A stretch of DNA of 30,747 bases, taken from positions 1 to 30,747 of the forward strand of contig JAJZWK010000004.1 in the NCBI GenBank assembly GCA_021846725.1. Direction: 5' to 3'. The notes beneath the pieces are model-generated. The model searched no databases. It was not told where the DNA came from and saw only the letters and a list, made by a program, of their open reading frames with translations. Source of the DNA: Actinomycetes bacterium (GTDB taxonomy: Bacteria > Actinomycetota > Acidimicrobiia > Acidimicrobiales > JAMCPL01). Shown one piece after another: positions 1-7,267 of the stretch; position 1 is the stretch's first letter; the number at the start of each line of letters is the position of its first letter. The translations under genes were made by a program, and so were the position numbers.

Positions 1-58
1 CCCATCCAGCAAGTAAAAGCACTATTACTGCTACGAACAGCCCTATGATTTGATACAC
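1..58 (-). CDS. Start of a small membrane protein (partial, cut by window edge)
   Basis: The minus strand from a GTG at 58 reads MYQIIGLFVAVIVLLLAGW and runs off the window without a stop. Nearly all of it is one hydrophobic stretch, as expected for an N-terminal membrane anchor. AGGAG at 69-73 lies 10 bases upstream of the GTG, slightly long but usable; an in-frame GTG at 67 sits too close to the AGGAG. Only 19 codons are visible, so no family can be assigned. It has the same orientation as ssb and the small ORF behind it, with about 200 bases between. The hydrophobic run could be chance, so this is a tentative call. Confidence 0.4.
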   Translation of the reverse strand, partial: MYQIIGLFVAVIVLLLAGW

Positions 59-259
59 GACATCCACACTCCTAATATACCATATCCGTTAATCCATACC
101 TTCCTGTAATATCGGCAATCGGCTCAGTCGGCCAGCTGGCGAGTCCAGGCACATCCATGCACCCCTGTACCTCATTTGGTCTCGCCAGCTCTACTCAGCC
201 GAACTCATGCTGCTTGACTACTGAAACCTATTCGCTACTTAAACTGTTCAAACTGCTTA
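59..259. other. Intergenic stretch with an inverted repeat
   Basis: No convincing gene is seen here. AGCTGGCGAG at 134-143 and its exact reverse complement CTCGCCAGCT at 181-190 form a 10 bp inverted repeat with a 37 base loop, and 131-140 is itself a palindrome (GCCAGCTGGC). There is no T-run after it, so it is not a classical terminator. It could be a structured 3' end of the ssb transcript or an operator. Confidence 0.35.
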
Positions 260-577
260 TCATATACCAAGTAGCCTGCTTTCCAAAATGGTGAATAAGT
301 TTGCCAGTGCCTCTACTTCATGCATGTAGCCAATTGTTGCCAGCCTGTCCCTGGCCGATGCTATTACCGAACAGGCTTCAAATGCCTCCTGCTTATCTAG
401 CAATACCATGCTGGCAAAGCGTACTCTGGTTACACCATCTGGCAGTGGATCGTGCCCAGTATACACATCCGTCTCACAATTGTTACGCATCGTAGGTACC
501 TCCTCGTGCGCACATGTCGTATGTATATCATCTGTATGCATATCAGCCAGTAGCGCAGTCGTGGCAGCATAGTTCAT
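260..577 (-). CDS. Small hypothetical protein coupled to ssb
   Basis: A 105-residue ORF whose ATG overlaps the ssb stop codon in an ATGA arrangement (574-577), which suggests translational coupling. I do not recognise a family. The N-terminal third is rich in Thr, His and Asp. The C-terminal half (about residues 48-105) looks like a folded, mostly helical domain with regular hydrophobic spacing and ends in LESRLLGI. In many bacteria the gene after ssb is rpsR (ribosomal protein S18), but this protein does not resemble S18. Support comes from the coupling and the protein-like C-terminus. The weakness is the short length and an unconvincing N-terminus. Confidence 0.55.
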   Translation of the reverse strand: MNYAATTALLADMHTDDIHTTCAHEEVPTMRNNCETDVYTGHDPLPDGVTRVRFASMVLLDKQEAFEACSVIASARDRLATIGYMHEVEALANLFTILESRLLGI

Positions 578-1146
578 TTCGATATACTTTCCAACTCTCT
601 GGAATCGTCATCACTCGACAGCACATCAGATGACTTTCTGGGCTTTTTTGCCGCTCCTTTTGTGGATCCAAATGTCTTATCCTCTCCTTCATCAGAGCTT
701 GTAGGTATATGATCATGTAATGTAGTTTCATCAGATGAGGAGATATCATCTTCTATCGTATCATCAGATTCATGATCTACTTGTTCAAGTCTGTCTATAC
801 GTAACACCTCTGCAGTGGCAAACCTGAGCGAAGGACCTACCTCATCTGCTATTACTTCGACCTTATATCTCCTTTCACCGTCGTCATTCTCCCATGTACG
901 TTGCTCCATCCTACCGGTCACTATTACACGCATACCCTTTGAAATACTCAATGCTATGTTCTCAGCTAGTTCCCGCCAACAAACTATATCGAAGAACGAG
1001 GTTGCTTCTTCCCATTCATCACTGGTTCGTGACTTCCATCTCCTTGTAACCGCTAACCCAAAATTGGCGGCTGCCTGGCCATCTCGTGTATAGCGTATCT
1101 CGGGATCACGGGTAAGGTTCCCGACCAATGTAGTGTTGTTTGTCAT
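574..1146 (-). CDS. ssb: Single-stranded DNA-binding protein
   Basis: SSB coats single-stranded DNA in replication, recombination and repair as an OB-fold tetramer. Residues 1-110 match the family: MTNNTTLVGNLTRDPEIRYT at the start, then FFDIVCWRELAENIA and GMRVIVTGRMEQRTWE, the usual OB-fold landmarks. Residues from about 120 on form a disordered acidic tail rich in Ser, Asp and Glu. The start is well supported by AAGGAG at 1154-1159, 7 bases from the ATG. The C-terminus is odd: it ends SSDDDSRELESISK and lacks the DDxPF-type tip that usually recruits partner proteins. The rpsF and rpsR genes that often flank ssb are absent; a coupled small ORF follows instead. Confidence 0.95.
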   Translation of the reverse strand: MTNNTTLVGNLTRDPEIRYTRDGQAAANFGLAVTRRWKSRTSDEWEEATSFFDIVCWRELAENIALSISKGMRVIVTGRMEQRTWENDDGERRYKVEVIADEVGPSLRFATAEVLRIDRLEQVDHESDDTIEDDISSSDETTLHDHIPTSSDEGEDKTFGSTKGAAKKPRKSSDVLSSDDDSRELESISK

Positions 1147-1623
1147 ATACTTTCTCCTTTTTATATTGCATTTTCTACTGTTATATCTCTTAGCGCTATA
1201 CCGAAACAGACTGCCATATCACAGAGATATCGAGATATCGCTAAGCCGTAGCCTGCAATGCTTGCCCATACCGGTGGACACAAACATTTATGACTACACG
1301 GGTATTATCCTCCTGGCACATTGCTGTAGTCCTTGCTGATTACCTTGCTGAAGGGATGGATGGAATAGTTGTTGAAAATGTTACCTAAGTGACTGGTGGC
1401 AAACGCACGATTCTTGGGAATCTCCGCACACATAGAGTAAGGGCATGTTGGTCATAAGGACGCGCTGGTCAGGGGTTGGGAGCGTGGGAAAGAACCTTAC
1501 TACGATACAATATCTTGTGTTCAATTTATATTGAACTTTTGGCTACCACCTGGATTGTTCATAACTATCCTCCTTGGTTAGTTGTCGTTCTTATTGTCAA
1601 TGCTTTGCCGTACGAGCTAGGAT
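1147..1623. other. 477-base intergenic region between the uracil-DNA glycosylase gene and ssb
   Basis: I see no gene, tRNA or known RNA here. The plus-strand ORFs touching it overlap the ends of ssb or the glycosylase and look like chance. It must hold the ssb promoter (minus strand), but I could not pick a clear -35/-10 pair. It also holds the hairpin listed at 1519-1536. Confidence 0.5.
1519..1536. terminator. AT-rich hairpin downstream of the glycosylase gene
   Basis: GTTCAAT at 1519-1525 and ATTGAAC at 1530-1536 form a perfect 7 bp stem around a TTAT loop. On the plus strand it is followed by TTTT. It lies about 90 bases past the minus-strand glycosylase stop. The T-run is on the wrong side for that gene and the stem is weak, so it could equally be an operator. 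Confidence 0.25.
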
Positions 1624-2301
1624 TCACTGATGGAATGTCTTTTTCAGGAGGAGCTTGGCTCTGGAAAAATCTGCCCTCATCTCGGCAACGACAGTAGCGC
1701 CGCCTCTGAGTGCTGCTGCTGGATGGTAGGTAGGTACCAGGTAGTATATGCCATCTTCTTCGTTAGCTGTTTCTGTCGCTTGGCTGTTGTCCTCTTTACT
1801 GTGTACAGGTATATTTGTCCGAGAAGTGAATTTCCTACCAATTTTACTGATGTCAGACTTTACTCTCGCATATGATCTGCCTCGTGCTTTCTTGATACCG
1901 TCTGTCGTTCCAAGTAAAAGGCGGGTAGCAAAATTACCGAGCGTGATAATTACCAGGGGATCTATCTCTCTTATTTGTCCTTCAAGAAATGGTCGACAGG
2001 CAATAATCTCCTCTTCCAGCGGGTCACGGTTATTTGGTGGCCTGCACTTTACCACATTGCCTATATAACATTGCGATCTATCTATGCCGAGTTCCTGTTG
2101 CATGAGCTGGTCGAGTAATTTCCCTGACCTACCTACGAATGGTTCTCCTGCTATGTCTTCTTCCCTGCCTGGCCCTTCTCCGACAAACATCAGCTCTGCA
2201 TTGGGATTTCCCACTCCGAATACAACGTTTGTCCTGTGATTGGCTAGTTGACAGGCAGTGCATGCCATAGCCTGATCTTTTATAGAATCAAGGGTGTTCA
2301 T
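1624..2301 (-). CDS. Family 4 uracil-DNA glycosylase (iron-sulfur)
   Basis: This enzyme removes uracil from DNA as the first step of base-excision repair. Four cysteines fit the 4Fe-4S cluster of the family: C14 and C17 (CTACQLAN), C86 (NVVKCRPPNNRDP) and C102 (IIACRPFL). The active-site motif GEGPGREED lies at 41-49 and the second catalytic motif HPAAALRGG near residue 193. Length is 225 residues. A hydrophilic stretch between about 146 and 182 (HSKEDNSQATETANEEDG) looks longer than in typical relatives and precedes the YHPAAALR motif, so it is probably a surface loop. Only a weak AGG lies upstream of the ATG. It reads in the same direction as the hydrolase gene 92 bases upstream, so the two may be co-transcribed. 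Confidence 0.9.
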   Translation of the reverse strand: MNTLDSIKDQAMACTACQLANHRTNVVFGVGNPNAELMFVGEGPGREEDIAGEPFVGRSGKLLDQLMQQELGIDRSQCYIGNVVKCRPPNNRDPLEEEIIACRPFLEGQIREIDPLVIITLGNFATRLLLGTTDGIKKARGRSYARVKSDISKIGRKFTSRTNIPVHSKEDNSQATETANEEDGIYYLVPTYHPAAALRGGATVVAEMRADFSRAKLLLKKTFHQ

Positions 2302-2393
2302 TGAACTACCTGGCTATGCTGGTATTCTCGCCCATGACTGGAGCCAATGGATTGCAGGGTACTTTATGGATAATAATCATATTGCGATTATGA

Positions 2394-3512
2394 TCATGAT
2401 GTATATGATAACGATCTCTTGGCGAGTGTTTGTAACATTTTAGCCAGGTCGCCCGGACGTTCCAACATACTCATATGACCACATCCAGGTATGACATATA
2501 GCTCTGAATTGGTAATACGTGCAGCTATGCGACGAGCATACCAGGGGGGCGTCAGTATATCAGATGAACCAACCAAGATTGAGGTGGGCATTTTGATAGT
2601 GTGCAGTTGACTTGAAATATTGAACTTTACGAGAGAGGAGAGGATCTCTGTTACCCATGAGGGTGGAACAGCTCTGATTATGTCTTCAGTCAGACACACA
2701 TGGGCTGGGTCGGGAGATTTTCCAAAAGCCATCCTAGTGGTCCAGTAACTTAGGTCACCCTTGGGGATAAAGTGATCCTTACGTCGTGATGCAGTTTTGA
2801 GTAGGCTGTCTATTCCTATCGTCAGTGGTTCGCTAGCACTCTCTATACCTGGTATCCTGACCAGTTGATCGGCAGCAGTAGAGGTAAGGGCAAGAGCTGA
2901 GACTCTCTCGTCTGGGGCATTGGAAGCGAGGTTTACTGAGTATTCCATGGCTACCATTCCTCCCATTGAGTGCCCCACGAGAATAACATCTCGTAGATCC
3001 AATTCTTCGAGGACGCTTTTCAGATCCATGGCCATCCTGTACGTTACCGGACTTCCGATGCTGCTTTCTTTATTTTCTTTATTTTCGATCTCATAGATCT
3101 CCTTACCGAATCTGTCTGTTCCGGGTACAGAGAGTCCATGGCCGCGTTGATCCAGAGCGACTACGCGGAAGTCTTCAGAGAGTTCGCGCATCTGCAGAGC
3201 CCATATGTCTGCACTGAGAGTTACACCATGGAGAAGTACTATAGGCCGTCCCTTTCCTTTTTCTACAACATGAATCTTGGCTCCATCATTCGTGCTGATG
3301 GTGTGGTGTGTTACGTCATCCGGCATGATCGGACGATCGCTTGCAGGCAGGTTCCTGGCGCATGATACCTTATTGTGCTGTATGGCCCAACTTATGGCAA
3401 TAGCCGCACCACTTCCAAGCAGTGCCAGTGTCTTTGATGTGCGGTGATCTTTCATGGAATACATACTATCAAAACAGGGTGTGGAACGGATAACCTGCGA
3501 CTTCATATACAC
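2394..3512 (-). CDS. Alpha/beta hydrolase, probably membrane-anchored or exported
   Basis: A serine hydrolase of the alpha/beta fold with unknown substrate. It shows the oxyanion-hole LLHG at 93-96, DQRGHG at 121-126, the nucleophile elbow GHSMGG with Ser182, a late Asp in VGSSDILTPP and the catalytic His in GCGHMSMLERP. Residues 28-45 (TLALLGSGAAIAISWAI) form one hydrophobic segment after basic residues, fitting a signal anchor. The listed start is a GTG at 3512; ATGs at 3506, 3464 and 3455 are alternatives and none has a good ribosome-binding site. A charged insert (IENKENKESS, about 142-151) is encoded by a 9 bp tandem repeat (3065-3086). It is divergent from tsaE. Confidence 0.85.
   Translation of the reverse strand: MYMKSQVIRSTPCFDSMYSMKDHRTSKTLALLGSGAAIAISWAIQHNKVSCARNLPASDRPIMPDDVTHHTISTNDGAKIHVVEKGKGRPIVLLHGVTLSADIWALQMRELSEDFRVVALDQRGHGLSVPGTDRFGKEIYEIENKENKESSIGSPVTYRMAMDLKSVLEELDLRDVILVGHSMGGMVAMEYSVNLASNAPDERVSALALTSTAADQLVRIPGIESASEPLTIGIDSLLKTASRRKDHFIPKGDLSYWTTRMAFGKSPDPAHVCLTEDIIRAVPPSWVTEILSSLVKFNISSQLHTIKMPTSILVGSSDILTPPWYARRIAARITNSELYVIPGCGHMSMLERPGDLAKMLQTLAKRSLSYTS
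3065..3086. repeat. 9 bp tandem repeat inside the hydrolase gene
   Basis: TTTCTTTAT occurs twice in tandem (3065-3073, 3074-3082) followed by TTTC. On the coding strand it yields a Glu/Asn/Lys-rich loop. The 9 bp period keeps the frame. Confidence 0.75.
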
Positions 3513-3520
3513 AGCGGTTA

Positions 3521-3548
3521 TGTAGTTGTAGCAGTTCTGTAGTTGTAG
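3521..3548. repeat. Short direct repeat in the divergent intergenic region
   Basis: TGTAGTTGTAG occurs at 3521-3531 and again at 3538-3548, a 17-base period, just upstream of the minus-strand hydrolase start. It could be a regulator half-site pair or a simple duplication. No clear promoter was assigned in 3513-3641. Confidence 0.4.
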
Positions 3549-3641
3549 GGCAGTGCTACATACTATGCGACCGGATAGCTCAGCTAAATATCTTGAAAAA
3601 CGGTATGGTTATATGAAGATGGAGAAATACTCGAAAAGCGA

Positions 3642-4250
3642 TTGCAAGTTATGGAATTAAGTTCTGGTGAAAATGGCGGCATACTACGTCGTGCTGGTTG
3701 TCCAGATACTGTAGGTGAGAACATCGCGGGTGATATTGGATTGTCTAGGAGGTATGTTACGCACTCTGCCGAAGAGACGGAGCAGTTGGCGGCTGTTGTA
3801 GCACCCCTACTGGAACCAGGAGACATGGTATTGCTGGATGGCCCTCTGGGAGCTGGGAAGACTACTTTTGTGCAGGGAATAGCCAGGGCAATGGGTTACA
3901 CTGAGGATGTGACAAGTCCTACGTTTGCACTGGCACACTATTATAGACATGACATAGGAGATGCCAGTAAAGGCGATAGAAGGATGCTCGTACATGTAGA
4001 TTTGTACAGGATGCAATATCCGGCGGAGCTGTTGGATCTTGCGTTGGACGAGGAGATGGACTCTGGGGCTGTAGTGTTTGTAGAATGGGGAGGTGAAGGG
4101 CTTGCTGTGCTCAGACCCGATCATCTGGATGTGACTATATTGCCTGATGCTGAATATAGCGAGAGAACCATAGTGTTCAGTTCCAATAGCGCAGGCTGGC
4201 AGGATAGGATTGCGACAGTCGCAGATGTACTATCGCGATGGGAGGTGTAA
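3642..4250 (+). CDS. tsaE: tRNA t6A biosynthesis ATPase TsaE
   Basis: TsaE is the small P-loop ATPase that drives cycles of the TsaB-TsaD complex making N6-threonylcarbamoyladenosine at position 37 of ANN-decoding tRNAs. Seen here: Walker A GPLGAGKTT at 67-75, TSPTF at 91-95, HVDLYR at 118-123 and VEWGG at 147-151, all in family order. At 202 residues it is longer than typical because about 35 residues precede the conserved YVTHSAEETEQLA block. The start is uncertain: TTG 3642, ATG 3651 and TTG 3741 are in frame and none has a good ribosome-binding site. The stop is one base from the tsaB TTG, so the two are translated as a pair. Confidence 0.92.
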   Translation: MQVMELSSGENGGILRRAGCPDTVGENIAGDIGLSRRYVTHSAEETEQLAAVVAPLLEPGDMVLLDGPLGAGKTTFVQGIARAMGYTEDVTSPTFALAHYYRHDIGDASKGDRRMLVHVDLYRMQYPAELLDLALDEEMDSGAVVFVEWGGEGLAVLRPDHLDVTILPDAEYSERTIVFSSNSAGWQDRIATVADVLSRWEV

Positions 4251-4251
4251 A

Positions 4252-5247
4252 TTGATAATACTTGGCATAGAGACATCTGCCGACAGTAGTAGTGTATCTT
4301 TGGTAGATGAAAATGGATTACTGGCCGAGATGGTCGTAGGGCACTCCAGAAGGCATATAGAAACCGTTACGCCAGGTATTGAGGCGCTCTTGCGGGTAGT
4401 GAACATAGATATATCTAATATCGATGGTATTGCTGTAGATGTAGGTCCTGGTCTTTTTACCGGTTTACGGGTCGGAGTGGCTACAGCAAAGTCACTCTGT
4501 TATGCACTGGGCATCAAGGCAGTTGCGCTTAGTAGTCTAGAGGTGTTGGCTGGGGGAGTGCTACGTGCCGTTCACCCAGGGTGTTTGCATGACTGGATAG
4601 TGGTACCTGTTGTAGATGTAAAGAGGGGTGAATTGTTCTGGAACACTTATGTGGTCGATGGAAGTTTGCCATACGGGTCTGCAGTCTCTGGTAATGGGGT
4701 ACCTAGTGTTGCTGCTCTGGTCAATGGTGGAGGTGGCACCGAAGTGAGTGGCACCGAAGTGAGTGGCACCGAGGTGGGTGATGCCGAAGTGAGTGGCACT
4801 GAAATGGGTGATGCCGAAGTGAGTAGTGCCGAGGTGGGTGGTGCCATTGCTGACAGTGTCGGCAGTATCGTGGGTAATTCTTCTGACGTTGTTCACCTGG
4901 TGGCGACAGGACCTCCAAGATTGTCTTCACCCAGGAAGTTGGTCGACTTTCTTGTTGCGGCGACTCAATTGGATGGTTTGCAAAAAAAGATTTTTATAGC
5001 CGGTAGCGGTGTGTTGAATTATTCTGAAGAGTTCATGCCGTTCCAGGCACATGGGGTGGTCTTGAGTACTCCGCTTCTGGCTACGCCGTCTGCTGGTGTA
5101 GTCGCCTCTTTGGGGCTAGAAAGATTCATGATAGGGCAGTATAAAGATTACGATGAATTGATTCCTCAGTATGCAAGAGAGCCTGATGCAGTTGTAAACT
5201 GGAAGCGTATAGACACTGCCAGGTCGGGTACGCAGGTTGTCTCATAG
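4252..5247 (+). CDS. tsaB: tRNA t6A biosynthesis protein TsaB
   Basis: TsaB is the inactive ASKHA-fold partner that dimerises with TsaD in t6A synthesis. The start is taken as TTG 4252, giving MIILGIETSADSSSVSL, because GGAGG at 4241-4245 is 6 bases upstream and the frame opens one base after the tsaE stop. An upstream in-frame start at 4210 would overlap tsaE and add 14 non-conserved residues. Conserved pieces are IDGIAVDVGPGLFTGLRVG and TAKSLCYALG. At 331 residues it is far longer than the usual roughly 220-240. Much of the excess is an insert at about 162-198 of GTEVS-like pentapeptides encoded by a 15 bp minisatellite. The C-terminal part (RLSSPRKLVDFLVAATQ, IFIAGSGVLNY) resumes the fold. 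Confidence 0.9.
   Translation: MIILGIETSADSSSVSLVDENGLLAEMVVGHSRRHIETVTPGIEALLRVVNIDISNIDGIAVDVGPGLFTGLRVGVATAKSLCYALGIKAVALSSLEVLAGGVLRAVHPGCLHDWIVVPVVDVKRGELFWNTYVVDGSLPYGSAVSGNGVPSVAALVNGGGGTEVSGTEVSGTEVGDAEVSGTEMGDAEVSSAEVGGAIADSVGSIVGNSSDVVHLVATGPPRLSSPRKLVDFLVAATQLDGLQKKIFIAGSGVLNYSEEFMPFQAHGVVLSTPLLATPSAGVVASLGLERFMIGQYKDYDELIPQYAREPDAVVNWKRIDTARSGTQVVS
4735..4845 (+). repeat. 15 bp minisatellite inside tsaB
   Basis: Seven copies of a 15 bp unit (type GGCACCGAAGTGAGT) run head to tail from 4735 to 4839, with a partial eighth. The first two copies are identical; later ones diverge (for example GATGCCGAAGTGAGT). Each encodes a pentapeptide such as GTEVS, GTEVG or DAEVS, so copy-number change would not shift the frame. 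Confidence 0.95.
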
Positions 5248-5300
5248 GTTAATACGCTGGTAGAGCATGAGCACAAGACATGCAGGTAGCTGATAGATAG

Positions 5301-5834
5301 ATGGCAATCAAAGCATCTTCCAACTTAACTATAGCTGCAATGCGGAGAAGACATTTGCGTGCTGTGTTGGCGATAGAAAGGGACAACTACGTCGCGCCAT
5401 GGCCTGCTGCCAGCTTTGTATCCGAGTTGTTGCAGACGAATAGCAGGTACTATATCGTTGCAATGTATGGTCATTTGCTGGTCGGATACGGAGGGCTTAT
5501 GGTCATAGATTCAGAGGAGGCACATATCAATACTTTGACTGTAGATGTGCATCATCATAGGCGGGGAATAGGTACGGCATTGTTGATGGATATGGTCAAG
5601 GAAGCGATAGATCGTGGAGTAAACAACCTGACTTTGGAGGTAAGAGCCTCGAACGAAGCTGCTCAGGCTTTATATAGGAGGTTTGGGTTTGTCCCTGTTG
5701 GGGTGCGAAGGGGGTATTACGAGGAGACCCATGAGGATGCCATAATAATGTGGGACAACTCGATAAGAGATCCTGAATATGCTAACCGATTGGCGTTGAT
5801 AGAGAGTAGGTTAAGTAGGCTGTCCCCCAAATGA
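5301..5834 (+). CDS. rimI: GNAT acetyltransferase, RimI-like
   Basis: A GNAT-fold N-acetyltransferase; RimI acetylates the N-terminus of ribosomal protein S18 using acetyl-CoA. The acetyl-CoA loop is RRGIGTAL at 87-94, preceded by the INTLTVDV strand. The ASNEAAQALYRRFGF block at 116-130 and the VRRGYYEE segment near 135-142 match the family. It lies between tsaB and tsaD, the usual place for rimI in many bacteria, which supports the name. No strong ribosome-binding site precedes the ATG at 5301; 53 bases separate it from tsaB. The extra C-terminal 25 residues (NRLALIESRLSRLSPK) form a basic helix. The substrate cannot be proved from sequence. Confidence 0.88.
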   Translation: MAIKASSNLTIAAMRRRHLRAVLAIERDNYVAPWPAASFVSELLQTNSRYYIVAMYGHLLVGYGGLMVIDSEEAHINTLTVDVHHHRRGIGTALLMDMVKEAIDRGVNNLTLEVRASNEAAQALYRRFGFVPVGVRRGYYEETHEDAIIMWDNSIRDPEYANRLALIESRLSRLSPK

Positions 5835-5859
5835 TAAGGCGGGAATCAATGGTTGTAAT

Positions 5860-6906
5860 ATGATTATACTTGGCATAGAGACGTCGTGCGATGAAACGGC
5901 AGCAGCTGTGGTCACGGGAAACGGGGAGATACTTTCATCGGTCGTCTCCAGCCAGGTGGATCTACACTCTGTATATGGGGGAGTTGTACCCGAGATAGCT
6001 AGTAGAGCGCACATTGAACTGTTGATTCCGGTGGTGGATCAGGCGCTTAGAGCAGGAGCAACTGCCAGTGGAGTCAAGGGAGCAACTGCCAGTGGAGTCA
6101 AGGGAATATCAGCAGAGATGGCGGTTCCCGATGTCGTTGCAGCTACTGTCGGGCCAGGTCTGGCTGGAGCCCTGCTTGTGGGAGCCAGTGTAGGTAAGGC
6201 ACTCTCACTGGCCTGGGGAGTTCCATTTGTCGGGGTGAATCACTTGGAAGGTCATCTGTTTGCGGCATTATTAGATCATCCGGATATAAAGTTCCCGGTA
6301 GCAGTACTGTTGGTATCGGGAGGGCATACCCTGCTTATGTCTATGGATGCTCCAGGGAATTACCGGCTGCTTGGACGTACCGTCGACGATGCTGCCGGTG
6401 AAGCCTTCGACAAAGTGGCTCGTTATATAGGATTGAGTTACCCGGGTGGTCCGGCTATCGAAAATGCCTCACGGGGTGGCGACCCGGACTCTATAGAGTT
6501 ACCTAGACCGATGATGGAAAGGGGATTGGATTTTTCTTTCAGTGGGTTGAAAACGGCTGTAGTCAGGGCGGTACAGGCTCACCCAGAAATTGGGACTGAA
6601 GATGTTGCAGCGGCATTCCAAAAGGCGATAGTAGACGTACTCTGTGCAAAAGTGATGAGAGCGGTTGTCATCCATGGTGCCTCGAGTGTATGCCTGGCGG
6701 GCGGAGTAGCAGCTAACAGCCATCTAAGAGAGGAATTGACAGAGCAATGCGACGCTATCGGCATACCCTGTTACCTGCCATCAAAAGAAATGTGTACTGA
6801 TAATGCTGCTATGATTGCGGCAGCCGGTAGCTGGCAACTGGAGCATATAGGGCCGTCCAGCCTGAGCATATCGATTGACCCGTCAATGCCGATACCGATG
6901 TTATAA
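5860..6906 (+). CDS. tsaD: tRNA N6-adenosine threonylcarbamoyltransferase TsaD
   Basis: The catalytic subunit that moves the threonylcarbamoyl group onto A37 of tRNA. It opens MIILGIETSCDETAAAVV, has the metal-binding histidine pair in NHLEGHLFA (H128, H132), VLLVSGGHTLL, GEAFDKVARYIGLSYPGGP and a C-terminal LAGGVAANSHLRE. At 348 residues it is near family length. A 24 bp exact tandem duplication (6058-6105) produces GATASGVK twice at 66-81, in the loop just before the VVAATVGPGLAGALLVG strand-helix. The ATG at 5860 starts 25 bases after rimI and has no strong ribosome-binding site. It completes the tsaE-tsaB-rimI-tsaD cluster. Confidence 0.95.
   Translation: MIILGIETSCDETAAAVVTGNGEILSSVVSSQVDLHSVYGGVVPEIASRAHIELLIPVVDQALRAGATASGVKGATASGVKGISAEMAVPDVVAATVGPGLAGALLVGASVGKALSLAWGVPFVGVNHLEGHLFAALLDHPDIKFPVAVLLVSGGHTLLMSMDAPGNYRLLGRTVDDAAGEAFDKVARYIGLSYPGGPAIENASRGGDPDSIELPRPMMERGLDFSFSGLKTAVVRAVQAHPEIGTEDVAAAFQKAIVDVLCAKVMRAVVIHGASSVCLAGGVAANSHLREELTEQCDAIGIPCYLPSKEMCTDNAAMIAAAGSWQLEHIGPSSLSISIDPSMPIPML
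6058..6105 (+). repeat. 24 bp tandem duplication inside tsaD
   Basis: Two identical 24-base units (each beginning GCAACTGCCAGTGGAGTCAA) lie head to tail at 6058-6081 and 6082-6105. The identity of the copies points to a recent in-frame duplication. Confidence 0.95.
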
Positions 6907-7078
6907 GTGTGTTACAAGTGGTCTGTCCCGTAAATAACCATTGGTCCCCACCGACACTATTGGTTTCTACCGGTCAGATGACGCCTTTGACCTGCTTGAT
7001 TGTATGCTGAATTATGGTTCAAGGGTCGGGGCGGCCAAGGATGCCGAATAAATCAGACCAAACATTGAATTTTTGTGA
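6907..7078. other. Intergenic region after tsaD, with a dispersed repeat
   Basis: No gene is seen. It contains copy A of the dispersed element at 6918-6945 (GTGGTCTGTCCCGTAAATAA and following bases) and the module GATGACGCCTTTG at 6977-6989, which recurs at 15924-15936. The rest up to the groES promoter has no recognised content. Confidence 0.6.
6918..6945 (+). repeat. Dispersed post-stop repeat, copy A
   Basis: CTGTCCCGTAAATAA at 6923-6937 is identical to 15888-15902. The longer 5' part GTGGTCTGT matches 21858-21866. It begins 11 bases after the tsaD stop, on the coding strand. Confidence 0.75.
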
Positions 7079-7107
7079 TTGACTGTGTAGCGAAATCGCG
7101 CTATAAT
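7079..7107 (+). promoter_or_regulatory. Housekeeping sigma promoter of groES-groEL
   Basis: TTGACT at 7079-7084 and a perfect TATAAT at 7102-7107 are 17 bases apart. The last T of the -10 is the first base of the CIRCE operator, so repressor binding would cover the promoter and the start point near 7114. Confidence 0.9.
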
Positions 7108-7133
7108 TAGCACTCGATAGGTAAGAGTGCTAA
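7107..7133. promoter_or_regulatory. CIRCE operator (HrcA binding site)
   Basis: TTAGCACTC (7107-7115), a 9-base spacer, then GAGTGCTAA (7125-7133) form a perfect copy of the CIRCE consensus. It is expected to be bound by the heat-shock repressor HrcA, whose gene is not in this window. It overlaps the -10 and the probable start point. Confidence 0.95.
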
Positions 7134-7267
7134 TTGTAACAGCTGTATGCAGGATATGTGTATACTGATTGATGGAGCATTCTTCACCTTGAGTATAGCC
7201 CTTGCGGGCGAGTAAACGCAGTATTGGAAAAGGTAAGGATAATTAGCATATAGGAGGCTAAACAGAC

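Noticed and set aside
1133..1339. Hydrophobic 68-codon plus-strand ORF opposite the ssb start
   Set aside because: The hydrophobic run comes from the reverse of an A-rich ribosome-binding and leader region; it overlaps the ssb start and lacks its own start signal.
1340..1500. tRNA or small structured RNA in the ssb upstream region
   Set aside because: Neither strand shows a T-loop (GGTTCGAAT-type) with a matching acceptor stem.
2362..2400. Second Fur-like box before the uracil-DNA glycosylase gene
   Set aside because: GATAATAATCAT and nearby AT-rich inverted pieces match only loosely and overlap the hydrolase 3' end.
3747..3756. AGGAGG inside tsaE as the true translation start
   Set aside because: The only ATG at the right distance (3754) is out of frame and soon stops; the in-frame codon is GTT, not a usual start.
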